Shown here piece after piece: positions 52,635 through 61,811 of a DNA stretch of 64,000 nt. Made by a program: the position numbers and the translations under genes. The number at the start of each line of letters is the position of its first letter. The first letter of the stretch is position 1. This DNA comes from JBGAJN01 sp044224905 (GTDB lineage: Bacteria > Verrucomicrobiota > Verrucomicrobiia > Limisphaerales > JBGAJN01): positions 682,001-746,000 of the forward strand of contig JBGAJN010000003.1 in NCBI GenBank assembly GCA_044224905.1, in the 5' to 3' direction. The notes under the pieces were generated by a model. It was not told where the DNA came from, did not search any database, and saw nothing but the letters and a program-made list of their open reading frames with translations.

Positions 52635-55600
52635 ATGATTTCTAAAAAACTCACTTGGCGCATACACGCCGCGGTTTCCCTCCTGCAAGGATTTGCCACC
52701 CTCGCTTTATTGGCTGTTTCTTGCTCTACCGCCTGGAGTCAGGTGATTCCTCGAAGCCGCACGACAGATTGGATTCCGGGAGTGACCGTCGGTCTACGCG
52801 GTGGAATTCCACAGCGCACCAATCTACTCGACGTTACGCGTTACGGCGCGACCACCAACAACGGATACGTGGTCGGGACGATTGCGGCCGGTACAAGCAC
52901 ACTAACGGTTTCATCCGTCGGGGATTTCGCCGTAGGGCACGGAGTTTGGATTAGCAATGTGTTTTCAAGTGTAATTACGAACATTGTCGGCAATACGTTT
53001 CGACTACGCGACAATGCACCAGCCAGCGCCGCCGGAACGATCGTTCGGCACGATAATTCTCCAATCATTAATGGCGTCATCGGACTAGCTCAAAGCAACG
53101 ACGTCGTATACATCCCTGCTGGCAAGTTCGTAATGCGCGGCGGACTCGGAACCGGAAACAAGGAATACATTTCGATTCGAGGAGCCACCAATTCGCTGCT
53201 AGTGGCACTTGGAAGCGGCGCCATCGCTATCGGCCCGACGCAACTATCTCCTTCCCAGGGAAAACAATTTCCGGTCCCAACCGGCGTTGCGAAAGGAACC
53301 AACCAACTCACCCTGACTAACATCGTATACACACCGTGGAATGACCCGATTCGGGTGGGCGAAATCTACAGCCTATCAACACTCAACGGCGAAGACCCCA
53401 ACTTCCGCGCTATCAGCGTTAACGGATTTGATCGAATCGTTTCCCAATTAATTGTCATCGAGAAGATCCAAGGAAACGTTATCACTTTTTCACCTCCTGT
53501 GGCATGGAATTACACCAACAGCGCGCACTTGATTCAGACAGCAACTCACGCGAGCCGGGGAATCGGTTTGGAAAACATCTCCATCACGTTGACGAACGCC
53601 GGAGAATCGGCCAACCCATACGCGTTTACCGACTCAATATTGATGCAGCAACTCGTAGACAGCTGGGTTACCGACTGCACCAGCTCATACGCGAACAATT
53701 ACAACATCCACATCAGCGGCTGTGTTCATCTGGATATTCGCGGGAATACTCTTTCGAAATCTCTCTCTTCGGGAACCTCACACGCCGGGCTGCTTGTTGA
53801 ACAATCCACCGGTTTGCTTGTGGAAAACAATATTTTTGACTCGTTCGATTTTGCGCTTCAGCTCTGGGGTGCATCATCGGTGGGCAGCGCCTACTTCGCA
53901 AATTTTTGGACGAACACGACAGCCACTTCAATCGCTTATCACAACACCCATCACCTGATGAATCTCTTCGAAGGAAACGTGATGGATGCCGCATTTCTTG
54001 TCGATGGCTACTATGGCGGCAACTCGCACGGCGTTCTCTTGAGAAACCGAATCTCGTCAACGGTTTCATTCAAGCGATTCACCAGCTACATGACGGTCGT
54101 CGGCAACGTCCTCGGGAACACAACGTACAACTATTTTTACGACCGATATTCAGCAGGCTCCGGACAATGGCCAATTTTTGAATTGGGCAATCCCAACATC
54201 GGCAATGGATCATCTACCGGCACTAGCCCGCCAATGGCGTGGAACTTTCCTCAAGACACGTTCTGGGGAAACCATGGCGACCCCGCGTTCCGAAACCGGC
54301 TTTATACAAATTGCTCGTACAAGTTCACAACCACACTGGTCAACGCCACCAACATTCCCGGAAACTTCGCACACTGGCCCTACTCTCCGTATGGCGGCTA
54401 TGCGTTGATCTTCCAAGATCCGGTCAATACCAACCGTTACTATCGGCTCGCGGACAAACTGCCGCAGATGGTGCAGAACTATTCGACAGTCTCTGCCGCC
54501 CAGCCTCCGACCGCACTAGGAATGGTCCTCAACGCTCCCATCACAATTTCAAACGGCTGGACCATGTATGTCGCAGGACCCGACACGTACCAGCAGAGGC
54601 AAAGCATTGACGATCCCACTCACATTCGACACGGCAACTACGTTTATACGAACTTTATCGGTGGCACAGTTTGGGATCCTGCGATTACGGACCACACTAT
54701 TGTCACTTCCCTGCTTTACACGAACGGTGCGCCCGCTTGGTGGGGCTCGCGGCCCTGGCCAGCAATTGGCCCGGACCTCACTCCCGTGACAGGAGTGATC
54801 CCGGCCCAAGCACGCTACCTCGGAATCGCCACGAACAATGCTGATCAAATCGCCCCATCCGCACCTGCATCAGCAAGCGCTACCGCAGTTTCGACCAGCC
54901 AAGTAAACATCACTTGGGCGAGCGCGACGGACAACGTTGCGGTCGGAGGGTATCGCATCGAACGTTCCACTGGCAGCGGGTCAACCAGCTTCGGTGAGAT
55001 CGGGGCTGTCGGAGGCAACTCTTTCAGTGATTCCTCTTTGAGCCCAGGCACCGTTTACAACTATCGCATCCGCGCGTTCGATGGCGCGGGTAATTTCGGT
55101 GGTTACTCGCCGACGGCTTCGGCGACGACATCGGGCCAAGCAGGCGATCAAACTGCGCCTTCCACGCCGTCCACAATAAATGCCTCAGCAGTCTCTCCAA
55201 GTCAGATCAGCTTGAGTTGGGGCGCCGCCACCGACAACGTCGGAGTCTTCGGCTATCGGATAGAACGATCAACCGGGGCAGGCTCGAGCAGTTTCGTCGA
55301 AATTGCATCGGCGACCACCACTTCTTTCAATGATTCAGGCCTGAACTCTGGCACGATCTACAATTACCGAGTTCGAGCAGTAGACGCTGCCGGCAACATG
55401 GGCGGCTATTCGCCTGTTGGAACAGCAACGACGACAATTCAAACCGGCGGCGACCAAACCCAGCCGTCCACCCCCTCCCCGTTTACCGCAACCCCTGCGT
55501 CCTCAAGCCAGCTTAATCTTGCGTGGGGAGCATCGACAGATGATATCGGCGTAACCGGATATCGCCTTGAGCGATCAATCGGCAGCGGATCGTCCAGTTT

Positions 55601-56114
55601 CACACAAATCGCAATTGTGACCGGAACAACGTACATCGAAGGCGCGTTGAACAGTGCTACCACCTACAACTATCGTATCCGCGCAGTCGATGCCGCGGGT
55701 AATTTGAGCAGCTACTCTGCGGTCGCAACGGCAACAACAGCCGCGCCAGGAGGCGACGTCTCCCCGCCTTCCACTCCGTCGCCCCTTATCGCCGCCGTCG
55801 TTTCGTCGAGCCAGATAAGCCTTGGCTGGAGTCCCGCCACCGATAACGTGGGCGTGACCGGCTATCGCCTCGAGCGGTCAACTGGGAGCGGCTCCACTAG
55901 CTATTCAGAGATCGGAACGACGGCCGGAACTTCGTTCAACAACACCAGCCTAGCAGGAGGCACAGTTTACAACTACCGAGTGCGCGCGTTTGATGCAGCT
56001 GGAAATTTGGGCGGGTACTCACCGGTTGCAACCGCGACAACCTCGCCTGCGGCGACGCCTCCCGCGCAACCATCTGCTCCAAAGGTGACGAGCCCTGGTT
56101 CACTTGTGAACTAA
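52635..56114 (+). CDS. Large exported right-handed beta-helix protein with four fibronectin III domains
   Basis: A 1159-residue protein with a long N-terminal signal (about residues 16-37, ending near AWSQ). Residues about 50-700 show parallel beta-helix features: Asn/Gly/Ser-rich coils such as IHISGCVHLDIRGNTLSKS and GLLVENNIFDSF. Four fibronectin type III repeats of about 101 residues start at 737, 838, 940 and 1041, each with a WGxATDNVGVxGYRIERS-like strand and YNYRIRAVDAAGN. There is no PEP-CTERM, LPXTG or other sorting signal at the C-terminus. It may be a polysaccharide lyase, epimerase or glycan-binding surface protein; no catalytic residues are evident. It has its own sigma-54-type promoter. 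Confidence 0.87.
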   Translation: MISKKLTWRIHAAVSLLQGFATLALLAVSCSTAWSQVIPRSRTTDWIPGVTVGLRGGIPQRTNLLDVTRYGATTNNGYVVGTIAAGTSTLTVSSVGDFAVGHGVWISNVFSSVITNIVGNTFRLRDNAPASAAGTIVRHDNSPIINGVIGLAQSNDVVYIPAGKFVMRGGLGTGNKEYISIRGATNSLLVALGSGAIAIGPTQLSPSQGKQFPVPTGVAKGTNQLTLTNIVYTPWNDPIRVGEIYSLSTLNGEDPNFRAISVNGFDRIVSQLIVIEKIQGNVITFSPPVAWNYTNSAHLIQTATHASRGIGLENISITLTNAGESANPYAFTDSILMQQLVDSWVTDCTSSYANNYNIHISGCVHLDIRGNTLSKSLSSGTSHAGLLVEQSTGLLVENNIFDSFDFALQLWGASSVGSAYFANFWTNTTATSIAYHNTHHLMNLFEGNVMDAAFLVDGYYGGNSHGVLLRNRISSTVSFKRFTSYMTVVGNVLGNTTYNYFYDRYSAGSGQWPIFELGNPNIGNGSSTGTSPPMAWNFPQDTFWGNHGDPAFRNRLYTNCSYKFTTTLVNATNIPGNFAHWPYSPYGGYALIFQDPVNTNRYYRLADKLPQMVQNYSTVSAAQPPTALGMVLNAPITISNGWTMYVAGPDTYQQRQSIDDPTHIRHGNYVYTNFIGGTVWDPAITDHTIVTSLLYTNGAPAWWGSRPWPAIGPDLTPVTGVIPAQARYLGIATNNADQIAPSAPASASATAVSTSQVNITWASATDNVAVGGYRIERSTGSGSTSFGEIGAVGGNSFSDSSLSPGTVYNYRIRAFDGAGNFGGYSPTASATTSGQAGDQTAPSTPSTINASAVSPSQISLSWGAATDNVGVFGYRIERSTGAGSSSFVEIASATTTSFNDSGLNSGTIYNYRVRAVDAAGNMGGYSPVGTATTTIQTGGDQTQPSTPSPFTATPASSSQLNLAWGASTDDIGVTGYRLERSIGSGSSSFTQIAIVTGTTYIEGALNSATTYNYRIRAVDAAGNLSSYSAVATATTAAPGGDVSPPSTPSPLIAAVVSSSQISLGWSPATDNVGVTGYRLERSTGSGSTSYSEIGTTAGTSFNNTSLAGGTVYNYRVRAFDAAGNLGGYSPVATATTSPAATPPAQPSAPKVTSPGSLVN
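54843..56055 (+). repeat. Four tandem fibronectin III-encoding repeats
   Basis: DNA repeats of about 303-306 bases begin at 54843, 55146, 55452 and 55755. They share segments at the DNA level (for example TCGAGCCAG/TCAAGCCAG, GGCTATCG and TACAACTA), as well as protein-level similarity. This indicates fairly recent internal duplication. They are coding repeats, not CRISPR. Confidence 0.85.
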
Positions 56115-56127
56115 GCTCTTGTTTTTC

Positions 56128-56144
56128 GTCGAACTTCGTTCGAC
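56128..56144. terminator. Hairpin after the beta-helix gene
   Basis: A perfect 7-bp stem, GTCGAAC - 3 nt - GTTCGAC, lies 14 bases after the stop codon. No T tract follows on the plus strand (a run of five T precedes it), so it may be a weak terminator for the sigma-54 transcript or a stability element. Confidence 0.42.
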
Positions 56145-56186
56145 CGTCCGAAATTGCACGGCGAACCAGCCAAAACCCGCCACGAC

Positions 56187-57218
56187 ATGATTCATGTCGC
56201 CATGGCGGCAAATCGGAACTACTTCGCAGGGTTGTCGGCAACCCTGTTGAGCTTGCTTCGATCCAACAAGTCGAATTGCTTTTGCGTCAACATTATCGAC
56301 GGCGGACTCTCTGCTTTACAGAAGCGCTTTCTCAAAAGGAAAGTTTCGTCCGCGAACAGTGAAAACCAGCTCGTTTTTCATTCACTCAACGAGGGAACCT
56401 TCCGGGGCTTCACTCCGGACTACGGTAATTCTTACATGACGTATGCGAGAATCCTGATTGGCTCGCTTCTGCTTAATGATCGCGTCATCTATCTCGATAC
56501 GGATTTGCTGATCGCTGCCAACATCAAACCGCTATGGGATTTGAATTTAGACGGCAAAGTTGTAGCCGCGGCTCCCGATCCTTCGATTAAGCATCTCAAG
56601 GATGACCATCCGTCCGAACCAAAGTCCTGCGACAGTAAGTATTTTAATTCAGGGGTAATTGTCATCGACTTAAACGCGTGGCGAGAGATCAAGGCACAAG
56701 ACCAATTGCTTCGGATGATCCGTGAATCACCAGAGCGTTATCGTTGGTGGGATCAGACGGCGATGAATTCGCTCTTTGAAGGACGAGTATTGTTCGTCGA
56801 CCCGTCGTGGAACACCTTCGCCGATTCTGTAGACTTCAAGAACCATACCCGAGGCAGAATTTTCCATTACGTTGGTGGAGCTAAACCTTGGAGCCGCTAT
56901 TTGAATTCCCCGGAATACAAACTGTGGCGCTCATTCTACGGAAAGCACGTTCTGTGGAAAACGCACCTCCTTTCTAACCGCAAGTTTCTCTGGTCCTACT
57001 TTGAGCACCTGCGGCATAAAATCATCTGCAGCAGCCCATTTCTGCAGCGATTGGCTCTGGGAATACTCCAACGGAGAAGGTTCCCATCCGAAGAAGCAAA
57101 AGCGAACAGAATCGAGGAATTCGTCAAGATTCATACGGCATCGTCCGATTCATCCACGACTGAAAATGTGCCAAATCGCTCTGTCGTGGATGATTACGTG
57201 GCGAAGCGGTGGGATTAA
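56187..57218 (+). CDS. Family 8 glycosyltransferase
   Basis: A 343-residue GT8 enzyme starting at the ATG at 56187; a TTG 33 bases upstream gives a poor leader. VAMAANRNYFAGLSATLLSLL opens the fold, the metal site is YLDTDLL (Asp104, Asp106), YFNSGVIVIDLNAW follows, and HYVGGAKPW is the C-terminal HxxGxxKPW motif. It is a retaining transferase, probably adding galactose or glucose. The C-terminal 70 residues are basic and may bind the membrane. Confidence 0.93.
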   Translation: MIHVAMAANRNYFAGLSATLLSLLRSNKSNCFCVNIIDGGLSALQKRFLKRKVSSANSENQLVFHSLNEGTFRGFTPDYGNSYMTYARILIGSLLLNDRVIYLDTDLLIAANIKPLWDLNLDGKVVAAAPDPSIKHLKDDHPSEPKSCDSKYFNSGVIVIDLNAWREIKAQDQLLRMIRESPERYRWWDQTAMNSLFEGRVLFVDPSWNTFADSVDFKNHTRGRIFHYVGGAKPWSRYLNSPEYKLWRSFYGKHVLWKTHLLSNRKFLWSYFEHLRHKIICSSPFLQRLALGILQRRRFPSEEAKANRIEEFVKIHTASSDSSTTENVPNRSVVDDYVAKRWD

Positions 57219-57275
57219 TTGGCATTTTCCGCTATAGAAGAGTGCTATTTATACCGAAAGAAATCTCGAGCACAT

Positions 57276-58400
57276 ATGGAAACGTTAACCGCTGCGCCAA
57301 GAGCTTCCGTGACAAACGGCATTGTCGAATCCAAGGTGCGCGGACTAGTGGTTCTCTCCCCGGCTCACGGGAAAGTCTATCGACGTGTGCTCTTCACGAA
57401 TGTTTACGGCGGATCACTCCTTTGGAAGCGGATCAAAGATGGCGAAGTCCCGCCGCATCATTTGTGGGGCTGTCTCGAGTTGGTGCGGAAAGGTTACGAA
57501 GTTGCATTGGCCGAACCGCTGCCGGATTTCTACTTCAACCGAAAAGCGGTTCCGCATGATTTAATGCTGATACCGTTGATCAACGATTGGCTCGGCCGCA
57601 ATGGAATCGTTTATTGTGGGCACAATGTCCTCTATTGGATCCCCCTGCTCCGTCGAAGTCGCATCTTTCGCTCACCCGTTGTTTCACTCCTCTACGCCCG
57701 TGAGCCATTGAATCACAGCCGCGCCCACCAAGGTGTTATCGCACTAAATCCAGCAGCGGAAGAGCAGGCGCGCAAACTCGCTCCTCAAGCGAAGATTGCC
57801 CATCTGGGCTGGGGGGGCGATTTGAATTTTTTCCCCCGTCTTCCCTATCAACCGAACTGGCTGCTTTCGTGTGGAATCACTTACCGCGACCACGCGACCT
57901 TAAGCAAGGCCGCGGCACAATCCAAAGTGCCCATTCGCCTGATCTGCTCGCCCCGCCCGGCGAACATCGACTGGCCACCCAATGTGGAAGTCACCGACGG
58001 TGGTCACGCAATCAACATCGATAGCAAGCCGGTAACGTACGAAGAGCTACTGAACGACTATTACTCGAACGCCGCCGCATCGCTGATCATCACTGGAATG
58101 GATACGACTCAGGGCGGAGCATGCGGATTTACCAATTTGATCGAAGCGATGGCGATGGCCCGCCCGGTGATCATTACTCGCACTGGAGCGCTCGCGACAG
58201 AAATTGACGTAGAACGCGAAAAATGCGGATTGCATGTGCCTCCGGGCGATCCGATCGCGCTCGCGAAGGCGATGGAAACACTGTTGAAAAACCCGGCAAT
58301 GGCTGAAGAAATGGGGCGTGCTGGCCGAAGACTGTGCGAGACGCGTTACAATATCGGGCGCTACGCAAACGAACTCCATGAGTTCTTTGAGTTGCTTTGA
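57276..58400 (+). CDS. GT-B glycosyltransferase (GT4-like)
   Basis: A 374-residue protein. I use the ATG at 57276; an upstream in-frame TTG is less likely. The N-terminal domain has LYAREPLNHSRAHQGVIALNPAAE, and the C-terminal domain has SLIITGMDTTQGGACGFTNLIEAMAMARPVIITRTGALATEI, a GT4-like E-x7-E region. It ends with the usual helix returning to the first domain (MAEEMGRAGRRLCETRYN). The donor and acceptor are unknown. Confidence 0.8.
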   Translation: METLTAAPRASVTNGIVESKVRGLVVLSPAHGKVYRRVLFTNVYGGSLLWKRIKDGEVPPHHLWGCLELVRKGYEVALAEPLPDFYFNRKAVPHDLMLIPLINDWLGRNGIVYCGHNVLYWIPLLRRSRIFRSPVVSLLYAREPLNHSRAHQGVIALNPAAEEQARKLAPQAKIAHLGWGGDLNFFPRLPYQPNWLLSCGITYRDHATLSKAAAQSKVPIRLICSPRPANIDWPPNVEVTDGGHAINIDSKPVTYEELLNDYYSNAAASLIITGMDTTQGGACGFTNLIEAMAMARPVIITRTGALATEIDVEREKCGLHVPPGDPIALAKAMETLLKNPAMAEEMGRAGRRLCETRYNIGRYANELHEFFELL

Positions 58401-58491
58401 GTTCGCCGACATCACCTAGTCAGATTGCTTGCCATTCGAGAACGCTCCAACTTCGATTTAGCCCCATCGGAACAGTCCAGCTCCCAACCTG

Positions 58492-59568
58492 ATGAAACCT
58501 ACAAGAGTCTCGATTGCTTACGTTCAAGGTGGATACTTACGTGAGTACGAAAAAGCATTCGTGCCCCTGTTTTCCGAAGAGCTTCGTAAGAACGGAGGCG
58601 AACGCGGGCTTGTTCTCGAAGAAAACCCCTCACGCGCAGACATTATCATCCTGTGGGAGGGCTTTGAAACCAAGACCGTCGATTATATCAACGTCTTGGA
58701 AAACGATCCTTTGGTTCGCAATCACGCCGACCGCGTATATGCGATCAATTACGAGGACCACCCCGACGGTTTGTTGGCGGGCCTCTATACTTCGCTTGAA
58801 CACCCTTTCTTCAATTCAGCTATTCACCGGATTTGGCCGTTTTTCCAGATGAACAACTCGATGGTTTACGAACTGACTCGTGACCAAGTCGAGATTTCAA
58901 ATCCTTCGCGGCTTTTTTCGTTCGCCGGCGCTGCGTCTCATGACGTAAGAAAGCGCCTTTTTGAAATCTACTCAAAAGCGTCTCCCGACTACTTTATTGC
59001 CCACATCAAAAAATGGTACAACCACAACGATGATGAACGGCGCAACTTCCTCAATATCGCCCTCGACAGCTGGTTTTGTCTGTGTCCCCACGGCTACTGC
59101 TCCTACACGCCCCGAATTACAGAGGTGATGGCGATGGGCCGCGCGCCCGTTATCATCGCGGACGATTGGATTCCCCTGTCGTTTGAGGATGATATTCCAT
59201 ACTATATCAAGGTAGCGGAAAGAGATATTGAGCGCCTTCCTGAAATACTCTCAGCGCGACGCAAAGACGCCAAGGAGTATGGACACAACGCCAGGATTCT
59301 TTGGGAGAAATACTGTTCGATGCCAAACCGCGCGGTCACGCCGGTCCAATGCCTCGCCAAATTGGCAGCACGACCAGGCGATCGCATGAGCTACTCACAA
59401 TATCGCGAGCTCTGGCACTCCAAAGAGTTTCTATCGCGTGCCGGCTGGACTTTCCGCCAAAGGTTGGCCCTGCGAGTGGAACAACACGTGCGTCGACGGA
59501 TCCCAGCAGCGCGAATCCCAGGCGTATCACCGTTGATGCGCTACCGGAGTGCTCCCGGACCGAAGTAG
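58492..59568 (+). CDS. Exostosin-like glycosyltransferase (GT47 type)
   Basis: A 358-residue protein whose core SWFCLCPHGYCSYTPRITEV, then MAMGRAPVIIADDWIPLSFED, is the exostosin signature. In animals and plants such enzymes add glucuronic acid, galactose or xylose to heparan or xylan. Bacterial members occur in surface glycan clusters. The N-terminal half (SIAYVQGGYLREYEKAFVPLF) is less conserved. It is separated from the Wzm gene by 128 bases. Confidence 0.82.
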   Translation: MKPTRVSIAYVQGGYLREYEKAFVPLFSEELRKNGGERGLVLEENPSRADIIILWEGFETKTVDYINVLENDPLVRNHADRVYAINYEDHPDGLLAGLYTSLEHPFFNSAIHRIWPFFQMNNSMVYELTRDQVEISNPSRLFSFAGAASHDVRKRLFEIYSKASPDYFIAHIKKWYNHNDDERRNFLNIALDSWFCLCPHGYCSYTPRITEVMAMGRAPVIIADDWIPLSFEDDIPYYIKVAERDIERLPEILSARRKDAKEYGHNARILWEKYCSMPNRAVTPVQCLAKLAARPGDRMSYSQYRELWHSKEFLSRAGWTFRQRLALRVEQHVRRRIPAARIPGVSPLMRYRSAPGPK

Positions 59569-59696
59569 ATGGATCCAGACGGTTTGGCCAGTTGCCGGGA
59601 GAACATTGCGTCGCAAGTTCGCAAGCTTTCGTGAGAAATCGCAATTTCAGCATTTGTTTGCCGCCAAATGCCGATATAACCCTCGGTCGACACTGA

Positions 59697-60515
59697 ATGA
59701 ACGAGTTAATTATCGAAGCGGGTAGAAGCGAGCGCCAATACTGGCGCGATCTATGGCGCTACCGCGAGTTGTTCTATTTTCTTGCGTGGCGCGATCTGCT
59801 CGTGCGCTACAAACAGACCGTTGTCGGCGTCGCGTGGTCGTTAATTCGTCCGTTCTTGACGATGCTGGTGCTTACCTTGGTCTTCAGCAAATTTGGAAAA
59901 ATGCCCGCCGAAGGCATCCCGTATCCATTGTTGGTTTTCTGCGGAATGCTCCCTTGGCAATTTTTCTCCACGGCACTTTCCGAAAGCGGGAACAGTTTGG
60001 TGACCAATTCGAATCTGATTTCTAAAGTTTACTTCCCGCGTCTGGTGGTGCCAGCAAGCAGCGTCATTACCAGCTTCGTAGATTTCCTGATCTCCGCAGT
60101 GTTCCTTGTCGTTTTGATGTTTTGGTATCACTACATTCCATCAGGTCGAATCGTCTTTCTCCCGCTTTTTATCCTTCTGGCCTTCGCAGCATCCCTTGGA
60201 GTGGGACTGTGGATTGCCGCGCTGATGGTCGCCTACCGCGATTTTCGCTTCATTGTACCGTTTGTTGTTCAGTTCGGGCTGTATATATCGCCCGTCGGTT
60301 TTCTCAGCAGCGTGGTGCCGACCGAATATCGTCTGCTGTACTCTCTCAATCCAATGGTTGGCGTGATTGACGGTTTTCGCTGGTGCATCCTTTCCGAACA
60401 GCACGCACTTTATCTGCCGGGATTGATTGTGTCGCTCGTCGCCGTAGGGATACTTCTCGCGACTGGAATCTGGTATTTCAGAAAGACCGAACGGACGTTC
60501 GCGGACATCATTTGA
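59697..60515 (+). CDS. wzm: ABC-2 polysaccharide exporter permease
   Basis: A 272-residue integral membrane protein with six predicted helices: WRDLLVRYKQTVVGVAWSLIRPFLTMLVLTLVFSKF is spread over the amphipathic entry and first helix, then LLVFCGMLPWQFF and YFPRLVVPASSVITSFVDFLIS. LYSLNPMVGVIDGFRW near the end is typical of Wzm/TagG. It forms the export channel with the ATPase encoded 8 bases downstream and moves the completed undecaprenyl-linked glycan across the inner membrane. Confidence 0.94.
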   Translation: MNELIIEAGRSERQYWRDLWRYRELFYFLAWRDLLVRYKQTVVGVAWSLIRPFLTMLVLTLVFSKFGKMPAEGIPYPLLVFCGMLPWQFFSTALSESGNSLVTNSNLISKVYFPRLVVPASSVITSFVDFLISAVFLVVLMFWYHYIPSGRIVFLPLFILLAFAASLGVGLWIAALMVAYRDFRFIVPFVVQFGLYISPVGFLSSVVPTEYRLLYSLNPMVGVIDGFRWCILSEQHALYLPGLIVSLVAVGILLATGIWYFRKTERTFADII

Positions 60516-60523
60516 TCGACTCC

Positions 60524-61774
60524 ATGAGTGACACCATCATCACCGTCGAGAAGCTTTCGAAGCGCTACATTATCGGTCATCAACGGGCCGCGGGCGATGG
60601 ACTGCGTCACGTTGCTGAACAAGTCCTGCGCAGTCCGTTCAAATGGCTCACCCAGCGCTGGCAGCAGCAAAAAATCGAAAAGGAAGAGTTCTGGGCATTG
60701 AGAGATGTTTCCTTTGACATCAAGCAAGGCGAAGTCGTCGGCATCATCGGGCGCAACGGCGCAGGCAAGAGCACGCTACTCAAAATCTTGAGCCGCATTA
60801 CCGAACCCACCACCGGGCGGATTCATCTGCGGGGACGCGTCGCAAGTTTGCTGGAAGTAGGCACCGGCTTTCATCCGGAGCTCACAGGACGGGAGAACAT
60901 CTACCTCAATGGTGCAATCCTCGGGATGAGCAAGGTGGAGATTAAACGCAAGTTCGACGAAATCGTCGCGTTCTCCGAAATCGAGAAATTTCTCGATACC
61001 CCCGTGAAGCGCTATTCCAGCGGGATGTATGTTCGCCTGGCATTTGCCGTCGCCGCTCATTTGGAACCGGAAATCCTAATCGTCGACGAAGTGCTGGCAG
61101 TGGGCGACTCGTCGTTTCAGAAAAAGTGCCTTGGGAAGATGGGGCAAGTAGCCAAAGGCGGGCGCACAGTATTGTTTGTGAGCCACAACATGCCGGCCGT
61201 GCAAGCGTTGTGTAACAAAGCAATTTATCTGAAAACCGGATCTGTGCGAGCTGTCGGTGATGTGGAGCCACTGCTCAACCAATACCTGGTGGAAAACGGT
61301 GGCACCCAAGGGCGTACCTTTAACGAGCCAGTAAACTTCGGAGAATCGCTCAAATTAATCACGTTCGATTTCACACCCAACCCGGTTGAAAGCGGCGAGG
61401 ACATCCGCTTCAACCTGACTCTGCGCGCGAGCAAGACGGTGAAGTTGACCGATTTCTCCTTGCTTATCTTTTCATCGCAAAATACCCGCGTTGCCCTAGT
61501 CGATCTGCGGTTGTTGGGCCTTCCGATGACCATCGGCGCAGGCGAAAGCCGCCACGTCGAAGGAACCATTAAATCGATTCCGCTCGTCGAGGGTGATTAC
61601 AATGTCGGCCTGACCGTCAACACGGGCGAGTTTTTCGAGAACGTGATGGATTTGTCGGGCTTCACCGTCCGGGCGCGTACCAGCGACGACGGGGTTGCCC
61701 CGTATCCCGTGGTCTATCGCGGCTTCGTTGAGCTAAATTTTGATGCGAAGGTGCTTTCACCGGCACACGCGTGA
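60524..61774 (+). CDS. wzt: ABC polysaccharide exporter ATPase with Wzt carbohydrate-binding domain
   Basis: A 416-residue protein. I take the ATG at 60524; longer in-frame starts overlap the Wzm gene. The ATPase domain has Walker A GRNGAGKST (76-84), signature YSSGMYVRLAFA and Walker B ILIVDE followed by VLAVGD. LLEVGTGFHPELTGRENIYLNG is typical of O-antigen exporters. The C-terminal domain (about 270-416) is the beta-sandwich that recognises the modified chain end. The methyltransferases in this locus may make that terminal mark. Confidence 0.95.
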   Translation: MSDTIITVEKLSKRYIIGHQRAAGDGLRHVAEQVLRSPFKWLTQRWQQQKIEKEEFWALRDVSFDIKQGEVVGIIGRNGAGKSTLLKILSRITEPTTGRIHLRGRVASLLEVGTGFHPELTGRENIYLNGAILGMSKVEIKRKFDEIVAFSEIEKFLDTPVKRYSSGMYVRLAFAVAAHLEPEILIVDEVLAVGDSSFQKKCLGKMGQVAKGGRTVLFVSHNMPAVQALCNKAIYLKTGSVRAVGDVEPLLNQYLVENGGTQGRTFNEPVNFGESLKLITFDFTPNPVESGEDIRFNLTLRASKTVKLTDFSLLIFSSQNTRVALVDLRLLGLPMTIGAGESRHVEGTIKSIPLVEGDYNVGLTVNTGEFFENVMDLSGFTVRARTSDDGVAPYPVVYRGFVELNFDAKVLSPAHA

Positions 61775-61811
61775 TCCTCGAAGAAGTTTCCATTTTGATA
61801 CCCGCCGTTTG

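Noticed and set aside
54843..56055. CRISPR-like repeats
   Set aside because: The repeats are about 300 bases, contiguous and coding for fibronectin III domains.
56040..56114. Possible PEP-CTERM sorting signal on the beta-helix protein
   Set aside because: The C-terminus is Pro/Ser/Thr-rich, with no PEP motif, hydrophobic helix or basic tail.
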